A DNA stretch of 64,000 nucleotides from Pseudomonas sp. GR 6-02 (lineage in GTDB: Bacteria > Pseudomonadota > Gammaproteobacteria > Pseudomonadales > Pseudomonadaceae). The stretch covers positions 6,358,001 through 6,422,000 of the forward strand of contig NZ_CP011567.1 in assembly GCF_001655615.1 (NCBI RefSeq), written 5' to 3'. Positions within the stretch are counted from its first letter, which is position 1. Each line of letters opens with the position of its first letter. The notes beneath the pieces were generated by a model. It had not been told where the DNA came from and did not search any database. It was given only the letters and a program-made list of their open reading frames with translations. Below are positions 19,801 to 27,090 of this stretch, piece after piece. A program made the position numbers and the translations under genes.

Positions 19801-21213
19801 ATCAGCGACTTCGAACGCGACCGCCTGCACCGCGAAGTGCTGCGCACCCAGGGCCAGATCAGCACCCGCAGCGAATATGACCGTAGCGGCCGCTTACGCT
19901 CACGCCAACGCCGACACACCAGCCAGCCATCGCTGATGCCGGCGGCCGTGCAAAAGCACTTCGAGTACGACCCCGCCGACAACCTGATCGGCAAACTCGA
20001 CCAGCAACCCGCCACGCAACACCGCCAACTGCTGCACTACGACGCCACCGGCCGCATCATCGCCAGCCAGGACAGCCTGCACGGCCAGCGCGAAACCTTC
20101 GCCTACGACGCCGCCGCCAACCTGCTGGACAGCCCACAACCCGGCGCCGGGCTGGTGGTGCACAACAAACTGCTGACCTACCAGGACAAGCGTTATCGCT
20201 ACGACGCCTTTGGCCGGATGATCGAAAAACGCAGCGCTAAACGAGGCCTGCAGCGCTTCGGTTACGACGCCGAAAGCCGCTTGATTGAAGTGCGCAATGA
20301 AAACGGCAGCGTGGTCAGGATGACCTACGACCCACTGGGCCGGCGCATCGAAAAAACCGTACACGACAGCAAGGGTTATCCACTGGGAGAAACCCGCTTC
20401 ACGTGGGACGGCCTGCGCCTGTTGCAGGAACATCGCCATCAGCAAACCAGCCTCTACCTATACGAAGACGAAGGTTACGAACCCCTGGCCCGCGTCGACG
20501 GCACCGGCCCACTGCAAAAAATCCGCTACTACCACAACGACCTCAACGGCCTGCCGGAACAGCTCACCGAGGCGGACGGCCACAACGTCTGGCAGGCGAC
20601 TTATCGGGTGTGGGGCAACACGTTAGAAGAGGTGCGCGAGCCGTATTACATTGAGGAGCAGAATCTGCGGTTTCAGGGACAGTACCTGGACCGGGAGACG
20701 GGGCTGCATTTCAATACGTTCAGGTTTTATGATCCGGATGTGGGGCGGTTTACTACGCCGGATCCGATTGGGTTGGCGGGGGGAATCAATCTTTATCAAT
20801 ACTCACCTAACCCATTCACTTGGATAGACGCTCTGGGCCTAAGTTGCTCGAGCGATGCTAAAGTTCTTGGAAGCCGTTTGGGTAAAGCGCCAAACTCGAA
20901 CTATCGAGCCCACCATATAGTAATGTCCAATTCGAAGGATGTGCGTATGCGCTGGTTGAGAAGACGTATGGACAGACTTGGCATTGACATAAATCAGAAA
21001 GAAAATGGTATATGGCTGCCTGTAAACCCACAGTCCCGTTTACCAAATACAACAGCAACCGCTCATGCCGGGGAAGGAGTACATGGCAATGCGTATAAAC
21101 AACACGTATGGGAAACCCTAAAAGGGGCGAACACAAAATCTGGATTCGAGTCGGGTTTAAATAAACTCAACTTGGAGCTCAACGGTGGAAAGGTTTTCCC
21201 ATTAGCAAAGTAG
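16831..21213 (+). CDS. rhs: prePAAR/PAAR-Rhs effector with C-terminal AHH nuclease tip
   Basis: Full-length T6SS Rhs effector of 1460 residues. Order of parts: a prePAAR motif A-A-R-L-G-D-A-L-D-H near residues 7-16; paired hydrophobic helices (about 22-75), the EagR clients; a PAAR domain (about 172-236); a second hydrophobic stretch (about 246-295); an Rhs/YD-repeat shell (about 300-1300); then the autoproteolysis motif ending DPIGL at 1311-1315. The tip (about 1316-1460) contains R-A-H-H-I-V and D-I-N-x-x-E-N-G-I-W-L-P, the pattern of AHH-family HNH/EndoVII nucleases, so DNA cleavage in the target is predicted. DNA past about 20850 becomes AT-rich, marking an exchanged tip. Immunity genes follow. 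Confidence 0.93.
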   Translation: MSDALWAARLGDALDHTSMMADILGGVLEVAANIAITAVATAAVVAATGITVATGGLGCFLLGAVVGTIVGLAMSKTGADKGLSNLCESFSNALFPPTVQATILTGSTNTLTNNMPAARAAGAIPSHVAPAGTELEAPEPEAEPSYLDIAESFFSQMWRPTVATPAPGAVPKPLDLVTCMKHPPMPPQFLAEGSDKVTINGQPAVRSGDRTTCDAKVVSSGLISSNVTIGGGSVVVREIRSGKTPGVGLAVTALLMLKGGKGKFFSKLPCMLIGGATSMAVSSAMGAMANAAMGSSNPVHAATGAKVLGGDEELDFVLPGILPIDWQRFYNSRDERRDGLFGAGWSVSYEVCVEILPHPEGGETLVYTDEQGRRIDMGSIPLGGAVFSAGEGLSVRRHVNGQLLIESDDGMYRLFNPTPGNTALLRLDQLGDRNDNRIHLDYDETGRLARLRDTFDLVQVELIQEGGRVARVERLYPDQHREILVSYGYDAMGNLAEVRDAIGQVQRRFAYDAGRRMVEHQLPTGLRCFYEWALVEDLEWRVVGHWTDEGDTYQFDYDLKAGVTRITDGSQRISTRRWNTQHQITEYTDNLGQTWQFEWNDERQLLSATDPLGGRYEYSYDDAGNLIGETDPLGRSDSTLWLEHWALPLVETDTAGNSWQYRYDQRGNCIAETDPLGHVTRYRYDTQGQVVEIIDATGKSKRLRWNPFGQLVEHIDCSGYPTRFSYDNRGYLQTITDALGERTQFSYDAQGRLLSSQLPDGRTEQYQRDVSGQLTGYTDPAGHTTLYQHNRRGQVRQRTDAHGRQVQFGYDRYGRLQALTNENGESYRFAWDAGDRLTEQQDLDGSAKRYTYDLLDNVAAVTAVPAPYGNGLAVVPESPPAPIVHRLERDAVGRLIAKVTDDGRTDYTYDSLDQLTAVTFTDHQGHAQTLSFAYDALGQLLEEQSAAGNLHYHYDELGNLIQTQLPDGRWLNRLYYGSGHLHQINLDGQVISDFERDRLHREVLRTQGQISTRSEYDRSGRLRSRQRRHTSQPSLMPAAVQKHFEYDPADNLIGKLDQQPATQHRQLLHYDATGRIIASQDSLHGQRETFAYDAAANLLDSPQPGAGLVVHNKLLTYQDKRYRYDAFGRMIEKRSAKRGLQRFGYDAESRLIEVRNENGSVVRMTYDPLGRRIEKTVHDSKGYPLGETRFTWDGLRLLQEHRHQQTSLYLYEDEGYEPLARVDGTGPLQKIRYYHNDLNGLPEQLTEADGHNVWQATYRVWGNTLEEVREPYYIEEQNLRFQGQYLDRETGLHFNTFRFYDPDVGRFTTPDPIGLAGGINLYQYSPNPFTWIDALGLSCSSDAKVLGSRLGKAPNSNYRAHHIVMSNSKDVRMRWLRRRMDRLGIDINQKENGIWLPVNPQSRLPNTTATAHAGEGVHGNAYKQHVWETLKGANTKSGFESGLNKLNLELNGGKVFPLAK

Positions 21214-21223
21214 GAGATACCCC

Positions 21224-21847
21224 ATGAAGGACTTTTTATATGCACGACTCAATGAATATAAGGATAAATATTCAGAGCTTATATCGTCTATGGAGAAAAA
21301 CTACAAAACGACAATCTGGGGCATGGGGATCATGCCTTCCTATTCGCCGGCCCCCTATATGTCGGAGCTCCAGGGATGTAAGTCTGGACGTTTTTTAAAA
21401 AAAGATTCCGAGCCAGCCAAAAACAGGCAATGTTATTTCTTAAATAAAGATAACAAAATAATAGGCGAGTTAAAATTTGCAAAATACGTAACAATTAAAA
21501 AGCAATGGATTGTTTATAGAAGGTTTTTTTTGCATGAGGCCGATCAAATCCTTGAGCTTACATTCGGCAGTGAGCTAAACGGCAACCTAGAGGCCAACCT
21601 TGATTCGGTTTCCCTGATTAAGTTTCTGAATGACAAAGCTACAGGGCATTACTGCTTGAACAACACGGGAGAATACTTCGAAACCCTTTATAAATACAAC
21701 GCCGATAAAATCACTTCGATTACTGAAAAAATATGGCGAAGCACCTTCACGGAAAGGTCTTATGAGATCAATCACGCAGATGATTCCCTAACCATTTTTG
21801 AAATACTTACGGACAATAGCAAACTGAAAATTTATCCTGAGGAATGA
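21224..21847 (+). CDS. Putative immunity protein for the AHH Rhs tip
   Basis: Unrecognised 207-residue cytoplasmic protein beginning MKDFLYARLNEYKDKYSEL, with no signal peptide or membrane segment. It starts 10 bases after the rhs stop behind AGGAGATA, and its codons are AT-rich like those of the toxin tip. By position it should neutralise the AHH nuclease. Its stop overlaps the next small gene by 4 bases (ATGA). Confidence 0.7.
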   Translation: MKDFLYARLNEYKDKYSELISSMEKNYKTTIWGMGIMPSYSPAPYMSELQGCKSGRFLKKDSEPAKNRQCYFLNKDNKIIGELKFAKYVTIKKQWIVYRRFFLHEADQILELTFGSELNGNLEANLDSVSLIKFLNDKATGHYCLNNTGEYFETLYKYNADKITSITEKIWRSTFTERSYEINHADDSLTIFEILTDNSKLKIYPEE

Positions 21848-22128
21848 TTGACAAAATCAATCTCTTGACGAGCAAGTGTTTACCCACACTTGAAGACTCA
21901 GAGCATTCGAGAGGCGGTCGTACTCTAGGGTTATTTATTACCATCCAAGATGGCGGTTCCATCCAGCCCAACATTCACGGAAACGATTACTGGAAAGTGT
22001 ACAAAGCCAATAGATCTGGAGAAGATATTGTATTTGGTAGAATTGGACATGGCGGGTTCAAAAATTACGATCTAATAAAAGACTCTCCAGCCTATGTTAA
22101 TGGCACGTTAATGAACGGTGGAACTTGA
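21844..22128 (+). CDS. Small unknown protein in the Rhs tip cassette
   Basis: A 94-residue soluble protein of unknown family, rich in Gly and Asn ('FITIQDGGSIQPNIHGNDYW'). It overlaps the preceding immunity gene by 4 bases and is followed after 2 bases by another small gene, so the three are probably translated together. It could be an accessory immunity protein or a remnant of a larger one. I do not recognise it. Confidence 0.5.
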   Translation: MIDKINLLTSKCLPTLEDSEHSRGGRTLGLFITIQDGGSIQPNIHGNDYWKVYKANRSGEDIVFGRIGHGGFKNYDLIKDSPAYVNGTLMNGGT

Positions 22129-22130
22129 AC

Positions 22131-22598
22131 ATGATTGACTTTACAGCAGATATCAATTCCAAGCACTCAGCAGCAGACATACTATTAGGGGAAAACATTT
22201 CCAACTATATCGATGAGCTATATAAAAAACACAACATAAAAATAAAAAACTATAATCTGCCGGACGGGGAAACGAGGGTGGCCTATGTGGTAAACGACAC
22301 GATCACCATAGCAACCCTTTCTGACGGAGCTATATTCTCAATTGGCTGCAATGTACATTACAAAGGACTTTACAGAGGTATGCTTTCTACAGGGATGTCT
22401 TTTGGCCAAGTAAAAAAACTTACAAAGCGTCCACGAATCTTTAATGGCTCAATAATTCTTGATGATGATTTCGGATTTTCCTATGTATTACCCTCCCCTT
22501 ATGACGAGATAGCCGATAGCATTGAAGATATACCTCTAGATTTGATTTTAAATGAAATATATATTTCTGATTTCTCTTCTTGGCTTAGTCCGAGTTAA
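22131..22598 (+). CDS. Small unknown protein, possible second immunity gene
   Basis: From the ATG at 22131 the product has 155 residues, starts MIDFTADINSKHSAADILLG, and is soluble and acidic. The central part ('TIATLSDGAIFSIGCNVHYKGLY') looks beta-rich. A TTG three codons upstream is a less likely start. No family recognised. Third gene of the AT-rich cassette behind the rhs effector, so an immunity role is only inferred. Confidence 0.5.
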   Translation: MIDFTADINSKHSAADILLGENISNYIDELYKKHNIKIKNYNLPDGETRVAYVVNDTITIATLSDGAIFSIGCNVHYKGLYRGMLSTGMSFGQVKKLTKRPRIFNGSIILDDDFGFSYVLPSPYDEIADSIEDIPLDLILNEIYISDFSSWLSPS

Positions 22599-22657
22599 CC
22601 GTACCAGCATGAAAAAACAATTATCGGTTGGAAAAACTGAAAAAGTTTGAATTAGGC

Positions 22658-22721
22658 CCGGCGTCGTAGTATTCGTAGCGCCCGCCCTGCAGGTCGGTGG
22701 CGCTGAGCAATTGGCGTTCGT
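22658..22721 (-). pseudogene. Inverted rhs fragment
   Basis: The minus strand here matches rhs bases about 18634-18700 (residues about 602-625), including the shared word GAACGCCAATTGCTCAGCGC, with a 6-base gap. It is antisense to the intact rhs gene and far too short to encode anything. It is a recombination scar. Confidence 0.75.
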
Positions 22722-22777
22722 TTCGTGTCGAGAAAAAAGGCCCGAACGGAAAGTGGAAGACATGCGGATAGCGTTAA

Positions 22778-23788
22778 ATGGACATATTCAATCTCCTTTC
22801 ATACAAGCTTGAGAGTTTCCTGAACATCCGTCCATATCCGAAAGAGCTGGGCGTTGTTTTTTACCAAGAAGACGAGCCTTCACTGCTCTCTGTCGCCGCC
22901 AGAAAACACAACGGTTCGACCTTCTATGTGAGCCGCTGGCACGATTTGTTCTCCATAAGCGCCTTCGAAAAATCCATGTCAAAAAACGGCTTCACGGAAC
23001 CGGACTGCTATACCCTTCTCTTGATCCTGTCCCGCTTTGGCTATCTACTTGACATCGACAACCGTCAACGAACCAATAAAGACTATTTTATTTTCTTCTT
23101 TCTGATCCAGTTGATCAGTTTGAAAAACAGTTCTCTCGACTCGGATGCACAGCTCAGAAACTATATACTCAGATTCCTGCTTTTCGAATTGAGCATTGAC
23201 GACGAAGCGTATCGTCGGTTCAGCATCAAGGATAATCAGCTGGTAATGGCTACCGACACCCGGGGGCCTGTAGCTTTTTTGGATGTTATCAACCTGGTTT
23301 ACAAAGCGATAAAATTTGATAGCAGAAAAGAACATGTATTGCTAAGCACGTTGAAAAACTATCAAACAAGCCTCGTCACATTATTGACCGAACCCGGCGA
23401 CACAAATTACCGTTTCAGGCTAAATGATCGCCATAGCGAATTCATGTATCCCGATGTATTTTTGCAGGCATACGCTAAAGACAAGAGACAGATATTTAAT
23501 GTTTTAATCGACACGATCAACCCCCTTCAGTCTACGGAAAATCTGTTTGTCTCAAATATTATTTTGATGAACTATTCCTTTTACATCCTGAAAAACAAGC
23601 CTCGCGAAATTCTAAAGCTTAAAAAACACGTCAATGATGAGGCACTGTTCATAAAGCTGCTGGAAGCAATAATCACTCGTCGAATGGCAATCAATAAATC
23701 ATCATTCGAAAAAGCATCTATAGACCAGGATCTGTCCTCGATAAAAGACAATTCAACCTCATTCTACAATATTTTGTACAGCCTATAG
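22778..23788 (+). CDS. Unknown 336-residue protein in toxin island
   Basis: Soluble, mostly helical-looking 336-residue protein with Lys, Phe and Ile-rich composition, unlike the core genes. It has no signal peptide, membrane helix or catalytic motif that I recognise. It starts at an ATG at 22778 just after an inverted rhs scar and stands alone. Its place between Rhs cassettes suggests an immunity or cassette-associated role, which is inference. Confidence 0.5.
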   Translation: MDIFNLLSYKLESFLNIRPYPKELGVVFYQEDEPSLLSVAARKHNGSTFYVSRWHDLFSISAFEKSMSKNGFTEPDCYTLLLILSRFGYLLDIDNRQRTNKDYFIFFFLIQLISLKNSSLDSDAQLRNYILRFLLFELSIDDEAYRRFSIKDNQLVMATDTRGPVAFLDVINLVYKAIKFDSRKEHVLLSTLKNYQTSLVTLLTEPGDTNYRFRLNDRHSEFMYPDVFLQAYAKDKRQIFNVLIDTINPLQSTENLFVSNIILMNYSFYILKNKPREILKLKKHVNDEALFIKLLEAIITRRMAINKSSFEKASIDQDLSSIKDNSTSFYNILYSL

Positions 23789-23804
23789 ACGCTCTCACAA
23801 ACGA

Positions 23805-23841
23805 GAGAGCCGCGCTGATGCGCATGCTGTAACCCACAGGG
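23805..23841 (+). pseudogene. 3'-end remnant of a DUF2384-like gene
   Basis: The stretch ending 'GCGCTGATGCGCATGCTGTAA' split around 23812-23832 repeats, with a few changes, the last codons and stop of the gene at 24493-24774 and the bases just after it. It appears to be the surviving tail of a second copy. Confidence 0.55.
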
Positions 23842-23851
23842 AAGAACGAAC

Positions 23852-24451
23852 ATGAGCGCGTTAGAAAAAGCGTTGATAGAGCTGCGCCGTATCCACAAGA
23901 AGTTTCAGTTAGAGGGCAGCTTCGAAAAGAATGGCCAAGTCAACGCCACATGGCCGCAAACGCTTGAACGCTCTGTCGAAACTGACTTTTTCTATGACAA
24001 CTACGAGCCTGTGGGTGTAGAGATAGAGACAGGTTTGACTCCGATACGTTTTTTTGATCTGAACACCCTTGAAGATGACCAAGTGGGCTACAAGTGGGAT
24101 GGCAATTCAAACAAGTCGCAGCTCAACCCACGCTGGCCAGCCGGTTTTGTAGTATTCATGGATGATATCGGAGGTGGTAAACCTGTCATCGCTGTTACCG
24201 ACATTGAGGGTACACCTGTATTTGCCAGCTATGACGTGGCTTTGCCTTTCAAAATTGCCGACTCATTGGCTGATTTCTTTTTCGCTCTTGCAAAATTGAT
24301 TGAGGTTGTCCACGGAAAATTCGAAATATTTGAGATCTATAACGACGATGACGAGCTTTCCAGCAAGTTCGTGAAATTACTCACAAAGGAAGTCAGCCCC
24401 CTGCTTGGGAAAGAAAATTTCGAACTATTTTTTAATTATTTTTATGGTTAA
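23852..24451 (+). CDS. SMI1/KNR4 (SUKH)-like immunity protein
   Basis: A 199-residue acidic soluble protein. The segment W-P-A-G-F-V-V-F-M-D-D-I-G-G-G-K (about 93-108) resembles the core of SUKH-type immunity proteins, which block many toxin families. It begins MSALEKALIELRRIHKKF behind CAGGGAAG. Its first 38 codons are duplicated at 26978-27090. No intact partner toxin remains next to it, so it may be an orphan immunity gene. Confidence 0.6.
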   Translation: MSALEKALIELRRIHKKFQLEGSFEKNGQVNATWPQTLERSVETDFFYDNYEPVGVEIETGLTPIRFFDLNTLEDDQVGYKWDGNSNKSQLNPRWPAGFVVFMDDIGGGKPVIAVTDIEGTPVFASYDVALPFKIADSLADFFFALAKLIEVVHGKFEIFEIYNDDDELSSKFVKLLTKEVSPLLGKENFELFFNYFYG

Positions 24452-24492
24452 TCTTCAGGTCATGGATCTGACCCGGCCAATGAGTGCAGAAG

Positions 24493-24774
24493 ATGGAACA
24501 ACTGGAAGACGAATACCCCGGCGATTCCGATTGGAATATGCTTGTGCGGTTATACGAAGAGGACTATCTCGACGACGACGCCCGCTCCCTAGCGAAACAA
24601 CTGGATGGCAACCTCGATATGGCGGTCATTCTCTACGGAAAAAGAGGGCTCAAGGAAGGTTTGTGGTGGGTCGAACAGCAGGTGCCGGCCTTGGATAACA
24701 TGCGGCCGGCCGATTGCCTCAAGGATCCGAAGCTGATCAAACGCCTGAGGACTGCGCTAATGCGCATGCCGTAA
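24493..24774 (+). CDS. Small DUF2384 (MbcA/ParS/Xre-antitoxin)-like protein
   Basis: A 93-residue acidic protein starting MEQLEDEYPGDSDW. Its end, with W-W-V-E-Q-Q-V-P-A-L-D-N-M-R-P-A-D-C-L and a terminal L-R-T-A-L-M-R-M-P, resembles the toxin-binding domain of MbcA/ParS/Xre antitoxins. An in-frame GTG at 24484 is an alternative start. Its 3' end borders a displaced Rhs tip, and a copy of that end lies at 23805. Role unknown; family assignment tentative. Confidence 0.55.
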   Translation: MEQLEDEYPGDSDWNMLVRLYEEDYLDDDARSLAKQLDGNLDMAVILYGKRGLKEGLWWVEQQVPALDNMRPADCLKDPKLIKRLRTALMRMP

Positions 24775-24783
24775 CCAACAAGG

Positions 24784-25254
24784 AATCCGATTGGGTTGGC
24801 GGGAGGGCTGAACTTTTACAGTTATGCCCCAAACCCCCTGACCTGGATAGATCCGCTTGGGCTATACAATGGTGAAGGATCTCGCGACCTAGGGAAATAT
24901 CATGTGTTCCATGAGCACTCACTGAACGCGTCCGAATACAAAATGACTGACGCAGAGCACTTTAGCCGCGCAAATGAATCTGTTTACAAACGAATGCAAA
25001 CAGATCCGGACTTTAAACGTCAAATGCAGACTAAATACCCTGGCGCTGTAGAGCATGTGCAGCCACGGTCGAATGGGACGTTCAGAGGAACATCCCCAGC
25101 CAATTTGACTTGGCATCATGGAAACAAACCAGGCTCATTACAGCTAGCCGACTTCAATGATCATAAAACGTATCATAAAATCTACCACCCTGATGGTAAA
25201 GGCGGTCGAAATAAATGGGGCGGCGGTACGAAATGTCGAAAACAAGGAGTACTT
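24784..25254 (+). pseudogene. Displaced Rhs tip, WHH-type nuclease
   Basis: The frame begins with the Rhs motif N-P-I-G-L-A-G-G, continues through P-N-P-L-T-W-I-D-P-L-G-L, then encodes a toxin domain. That domain contains L-T-W-H-H-G-N (about 25105-25125) and later H-K-T-Y-H-K-I-Y-H, the pattern of WHH HNH/EndoVII nucleases. It lacks PAAR, shell and a normal start (only TTG at 24796), so it is an orphan tip. The frame does not stop: it reads through CAA at 25243 straight into the immunity gene at 25255. Confidence 0.8.
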
Positions 25255-25560
25255 ATGATAACCATTAATGGCTTTGACGAGCTTCTGCAAAAATGTAATG
25301 ACCTACCCAATGCAGGATGGTTATATGTTGATACTGATTTTGATTTGGAGTCAAAAAACGACATCCTAAATAAAAAATATTACCTTGCAGAAAATGACGA
25401 CGAAGAAATGGAGTTCGATGACAAATACGGAACATTCCTTGAGTCTCCAATACTCAAAGCGATCATTGAAAATAAAACAGAACATCATCCGAACTCCAGC
25501 AAAGAAGAACTACTGAAAGCAGTTACTTATTATTTGGAAAACGATGACTTTCTAGACTAG
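25255..25560 (+). CDS. Immunity protein for the displaced WHH tip
   Basis: A 101-residue very acidic protein starting MITINGFDELLQKCNDLP behind AAGGAG at 25244-25249, so it can be made independently. It ends K-A-V-T-Y-Y-L-E-N-D-D-F-L-D. The related protein at 28491 ends similarly. It is in frame with the upstream toxin and without a stop between, so a 254-residue fusion from TTG 24796 is also possible. A terminator follows at 25571. Confidence 0.7.
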   Translation: MITINGFDELLQKCNDLPNAGWLYVDTDFDLESKNDILNKKYYLAENDDEEMEFDDKYGTFLESPILKAIIENKTEHHPNSSKEELLKAVTYYLENDDFLD

Positions 25561-25570
25561 ATTAGAAAAG

Positions 25571-25608
25571 GAGCCGGAAGAGCCAAACAACTTCCGGCTC
25601 TACTTTTT
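25571..25608 (+). terminator. Rho-independent terminator of WHH cassette
   Basis: GAGCCGGAAG (25571-25580) pairs perfectly with CTTCCGGCTC (25591-25600) around a 10-base loop, followed by TACTTTTT. It closes the cassette ending at 25560. Confidence 0.85.
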
Positions 25609-25659
25609 AGTGAAAACCATAACATGCATGTTTGGATAAAAAACAGGAATAAGTTTTTC

Positions 25660-25716
25660 TACCGAGAGACCTGACTGCACTACAACACGTTCCGGCTTTA
25701 TGATCCGGATATGGGG
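25660..25716 (+). pseudogene. rhs core fragment with nonsense codon
   Basis: Encodes Y-R-E-T-*-L-H-Y-N-T-F-R-L-Y-D-P-D-M-G, matching the end of the rhs shell (about 20689-20740), where the intact gene has Gly in place of the stop (TGA at 25672-25674). About 60 bases of the normal motif region are missing before the next tip, which is in another frame. Confidence 0.8.
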
Positions 25717-25721
25717 CTCCC

Positions 25722-26123
25722 AACGCCACCAGGTGGATTGACCCATTTGGGCTGCTAAAAGAAGGTGAGGTGGCCGGTTACGGTGCCAAAGCCCACAAGA
25801 ATGATGGGCTGGAAGCACACGAGATTGTTCGTAATAAGTTTCTGGAAGAGAAAGGTATCGCAAAGGGCCGGCGCTATAAAGGTAACCCTTCCATTGCGCT
25901 ATCGCCCGAACATCACGACATGGTGCATGCCGAGGAAAATCGTTTGCGCCGTGCTCGCGGGCTGGGACCTAATCAAATGCTCAAGCGCGGGAAGCTGGAA
26001 ATTCGCCTCATGTCCCAAGCTATTCACAACTCATTGGTCAGAACCGGCATCATCACCCAACAACAGGCACGAACAGCAAGGCGTTTTTCCACATCATTCG
26101 CCAAAAGAAAAGGCTGCTTCTAA
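25722..26123 (+). pseudogene. Displaced Rhs tip, unclassified HH-motif toxin
   Basis: The open frame starts N-A-T-R-W-I-D-P-F-G-L-L, the final Rhs motif, and runs about 133 residues. It carries G-L-E-A-H-E-I-V and S-P-E-H-H-D-M-V-H-A-E-E, suggesting a metal-dependent HNH/EndoVII-like nuclease, though I cannot place it in a named family. The only in-frame start is a GTG at 25770, after the Rhs motif. It is out of frame with the rhs fragment upstream and so cannot be made as an effector unless recombined into a full rhs gene. Confidence 0.65.
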
Positions 26124-26136
26124 AGGATCACGGACT

Positions 26137-26799
26137 ATGGGCATCAATCAAATCATCCTCTCCGAAAAAGACCATAACCTTGGACAAATAGGCGGGGGCG
26201 CTCGACTCACCGATATTGATCTGTGGCCAAAGGATCCAACCAAGGGTCATTTGATGCTACCAGTGCTTATGATGACATCGGATTTCCTCAGCACTTCTTT
26301 TATACCGTCGGGTATGGCTCTGACAGTATTCGTTTCCGTGGAGCGTGAAGGCGATACGTACAAACGGTCATCGTTACGCCAATTGACTGTCCACCAACAG
26401 AGCGAGATGGAAAAGCTGGCACAGGGACATAGTAAAGTTCTGCTTCATACGCTGGCGCCTTTCGAGCTTATGCCACCGACCCTGGAAGATCCGATTCCGC
26501 GAAGCTACATTGCCCAGCAACCCCTCACGGACGAACAAATGACCGAAGAGCTGGAGGATCCGGACTGCGGCGCCAGTATCAGCAAAATATTAGGTCGCCC
26601 TGGCTGGTTGCAAGATCCGTTGTATGAAAGCCCTCGCTATTATTTTCTAGCCCAGATATTGGACGCCGATATCGCAAAAATCAGTCCTCGCCACGAAGGA
26701 TTGTTCGGCGGTGGCATCGGCTACGTTTTTGCCGACAACCGGGCGAAAAAGATGAAGGAAGGCGACGAAGCTGGATATTTCCTCGTTCAATTTACCTGA
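26137..26799 (+). CDS. Putative immunity protein for the HH-motif tip
   Basis: From the ATG at 26137 (AAAGGATC upstream, 13 bases past the toxin stop) the product has 220 residues and starts MGINQIILSEKDHNLGQIGG. The second half, with 'YYFLAQILDADIAKISPRHE' and a final G-Y-F-L-V-Q-F-T, recalls DUF1963/YwqG-like soluble proteins, but this is tentative. The same frame extends upstream to 25765 in antiphase with the toxin; that part is not believed coding. Cognate immunity is inferred from adjacency. Confidence 0.6.
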   Translation: MGINQIILSEKDHNLGQIGGGARLTDIDLWPKDPTKGHLMLPVLMMTSDFLSTSFIPSGMALTVFVSVEREGDTYKRSSLRQLTVHQQSEMEKLAQGHSKVLLHTLAPFELMPPTLEDPIPRSYIAQQPLTDEQMTEELEDPDCGASISKILGRPGWLQDPLYESPRYYFLAQILDADIAKISPRHEGLFGGGIGYVFADNRAKKMKEGDEAGYFLVQFT

Positions 26800-26977
26800 G
26801 TTGTGCCCGTTATCGATCTCACCAGCGCCGTCTTTTTCAAAGGTATCGATCAGCCGGTTACGACGGCTGCGCCGCCGATAGGGAGCAAACTTCCCACGCC
26901 ACGAACCGCATACGCCTTCGGGCCATGGCTCAAGTCCTGCCCCCCGCACCTCCGCCAATTTTATTCGGAGAACGAAC

Positions 26978-27090
26978 ATGAGCGCGTTAGAAAAGGCATT
27001 GATAAAGCTGCGTGGTATCCACAAAAAATTCCAGTTGGAAGGCAGCTTCAAAAAGAATGGCCAGCTCAACACCACATGGCCACAAACGCT
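26978..27090 (+). pseudogene. 5' fragment duplicate of the SUKH-like gene
   Basis: Encodes M-S-A-L-E-K-A-L-I-K-L-R-G-I-H-K-K-F and onward for 38 residues, closely matching the start of the gene at 23852 including the AACGAAC before the ATG. Similarity stops at ...CAAACGCT, where an rhs fragment begins. A truncated copy. Confidence 0.85.

Noticed and set aside
26800..26977. Coding sequence between the 26137 gene and the SUKH fragment
   Set aside because: Open in more than one frame but with no ribosome site, start or recognisable domain; left as unassigned island DNA.
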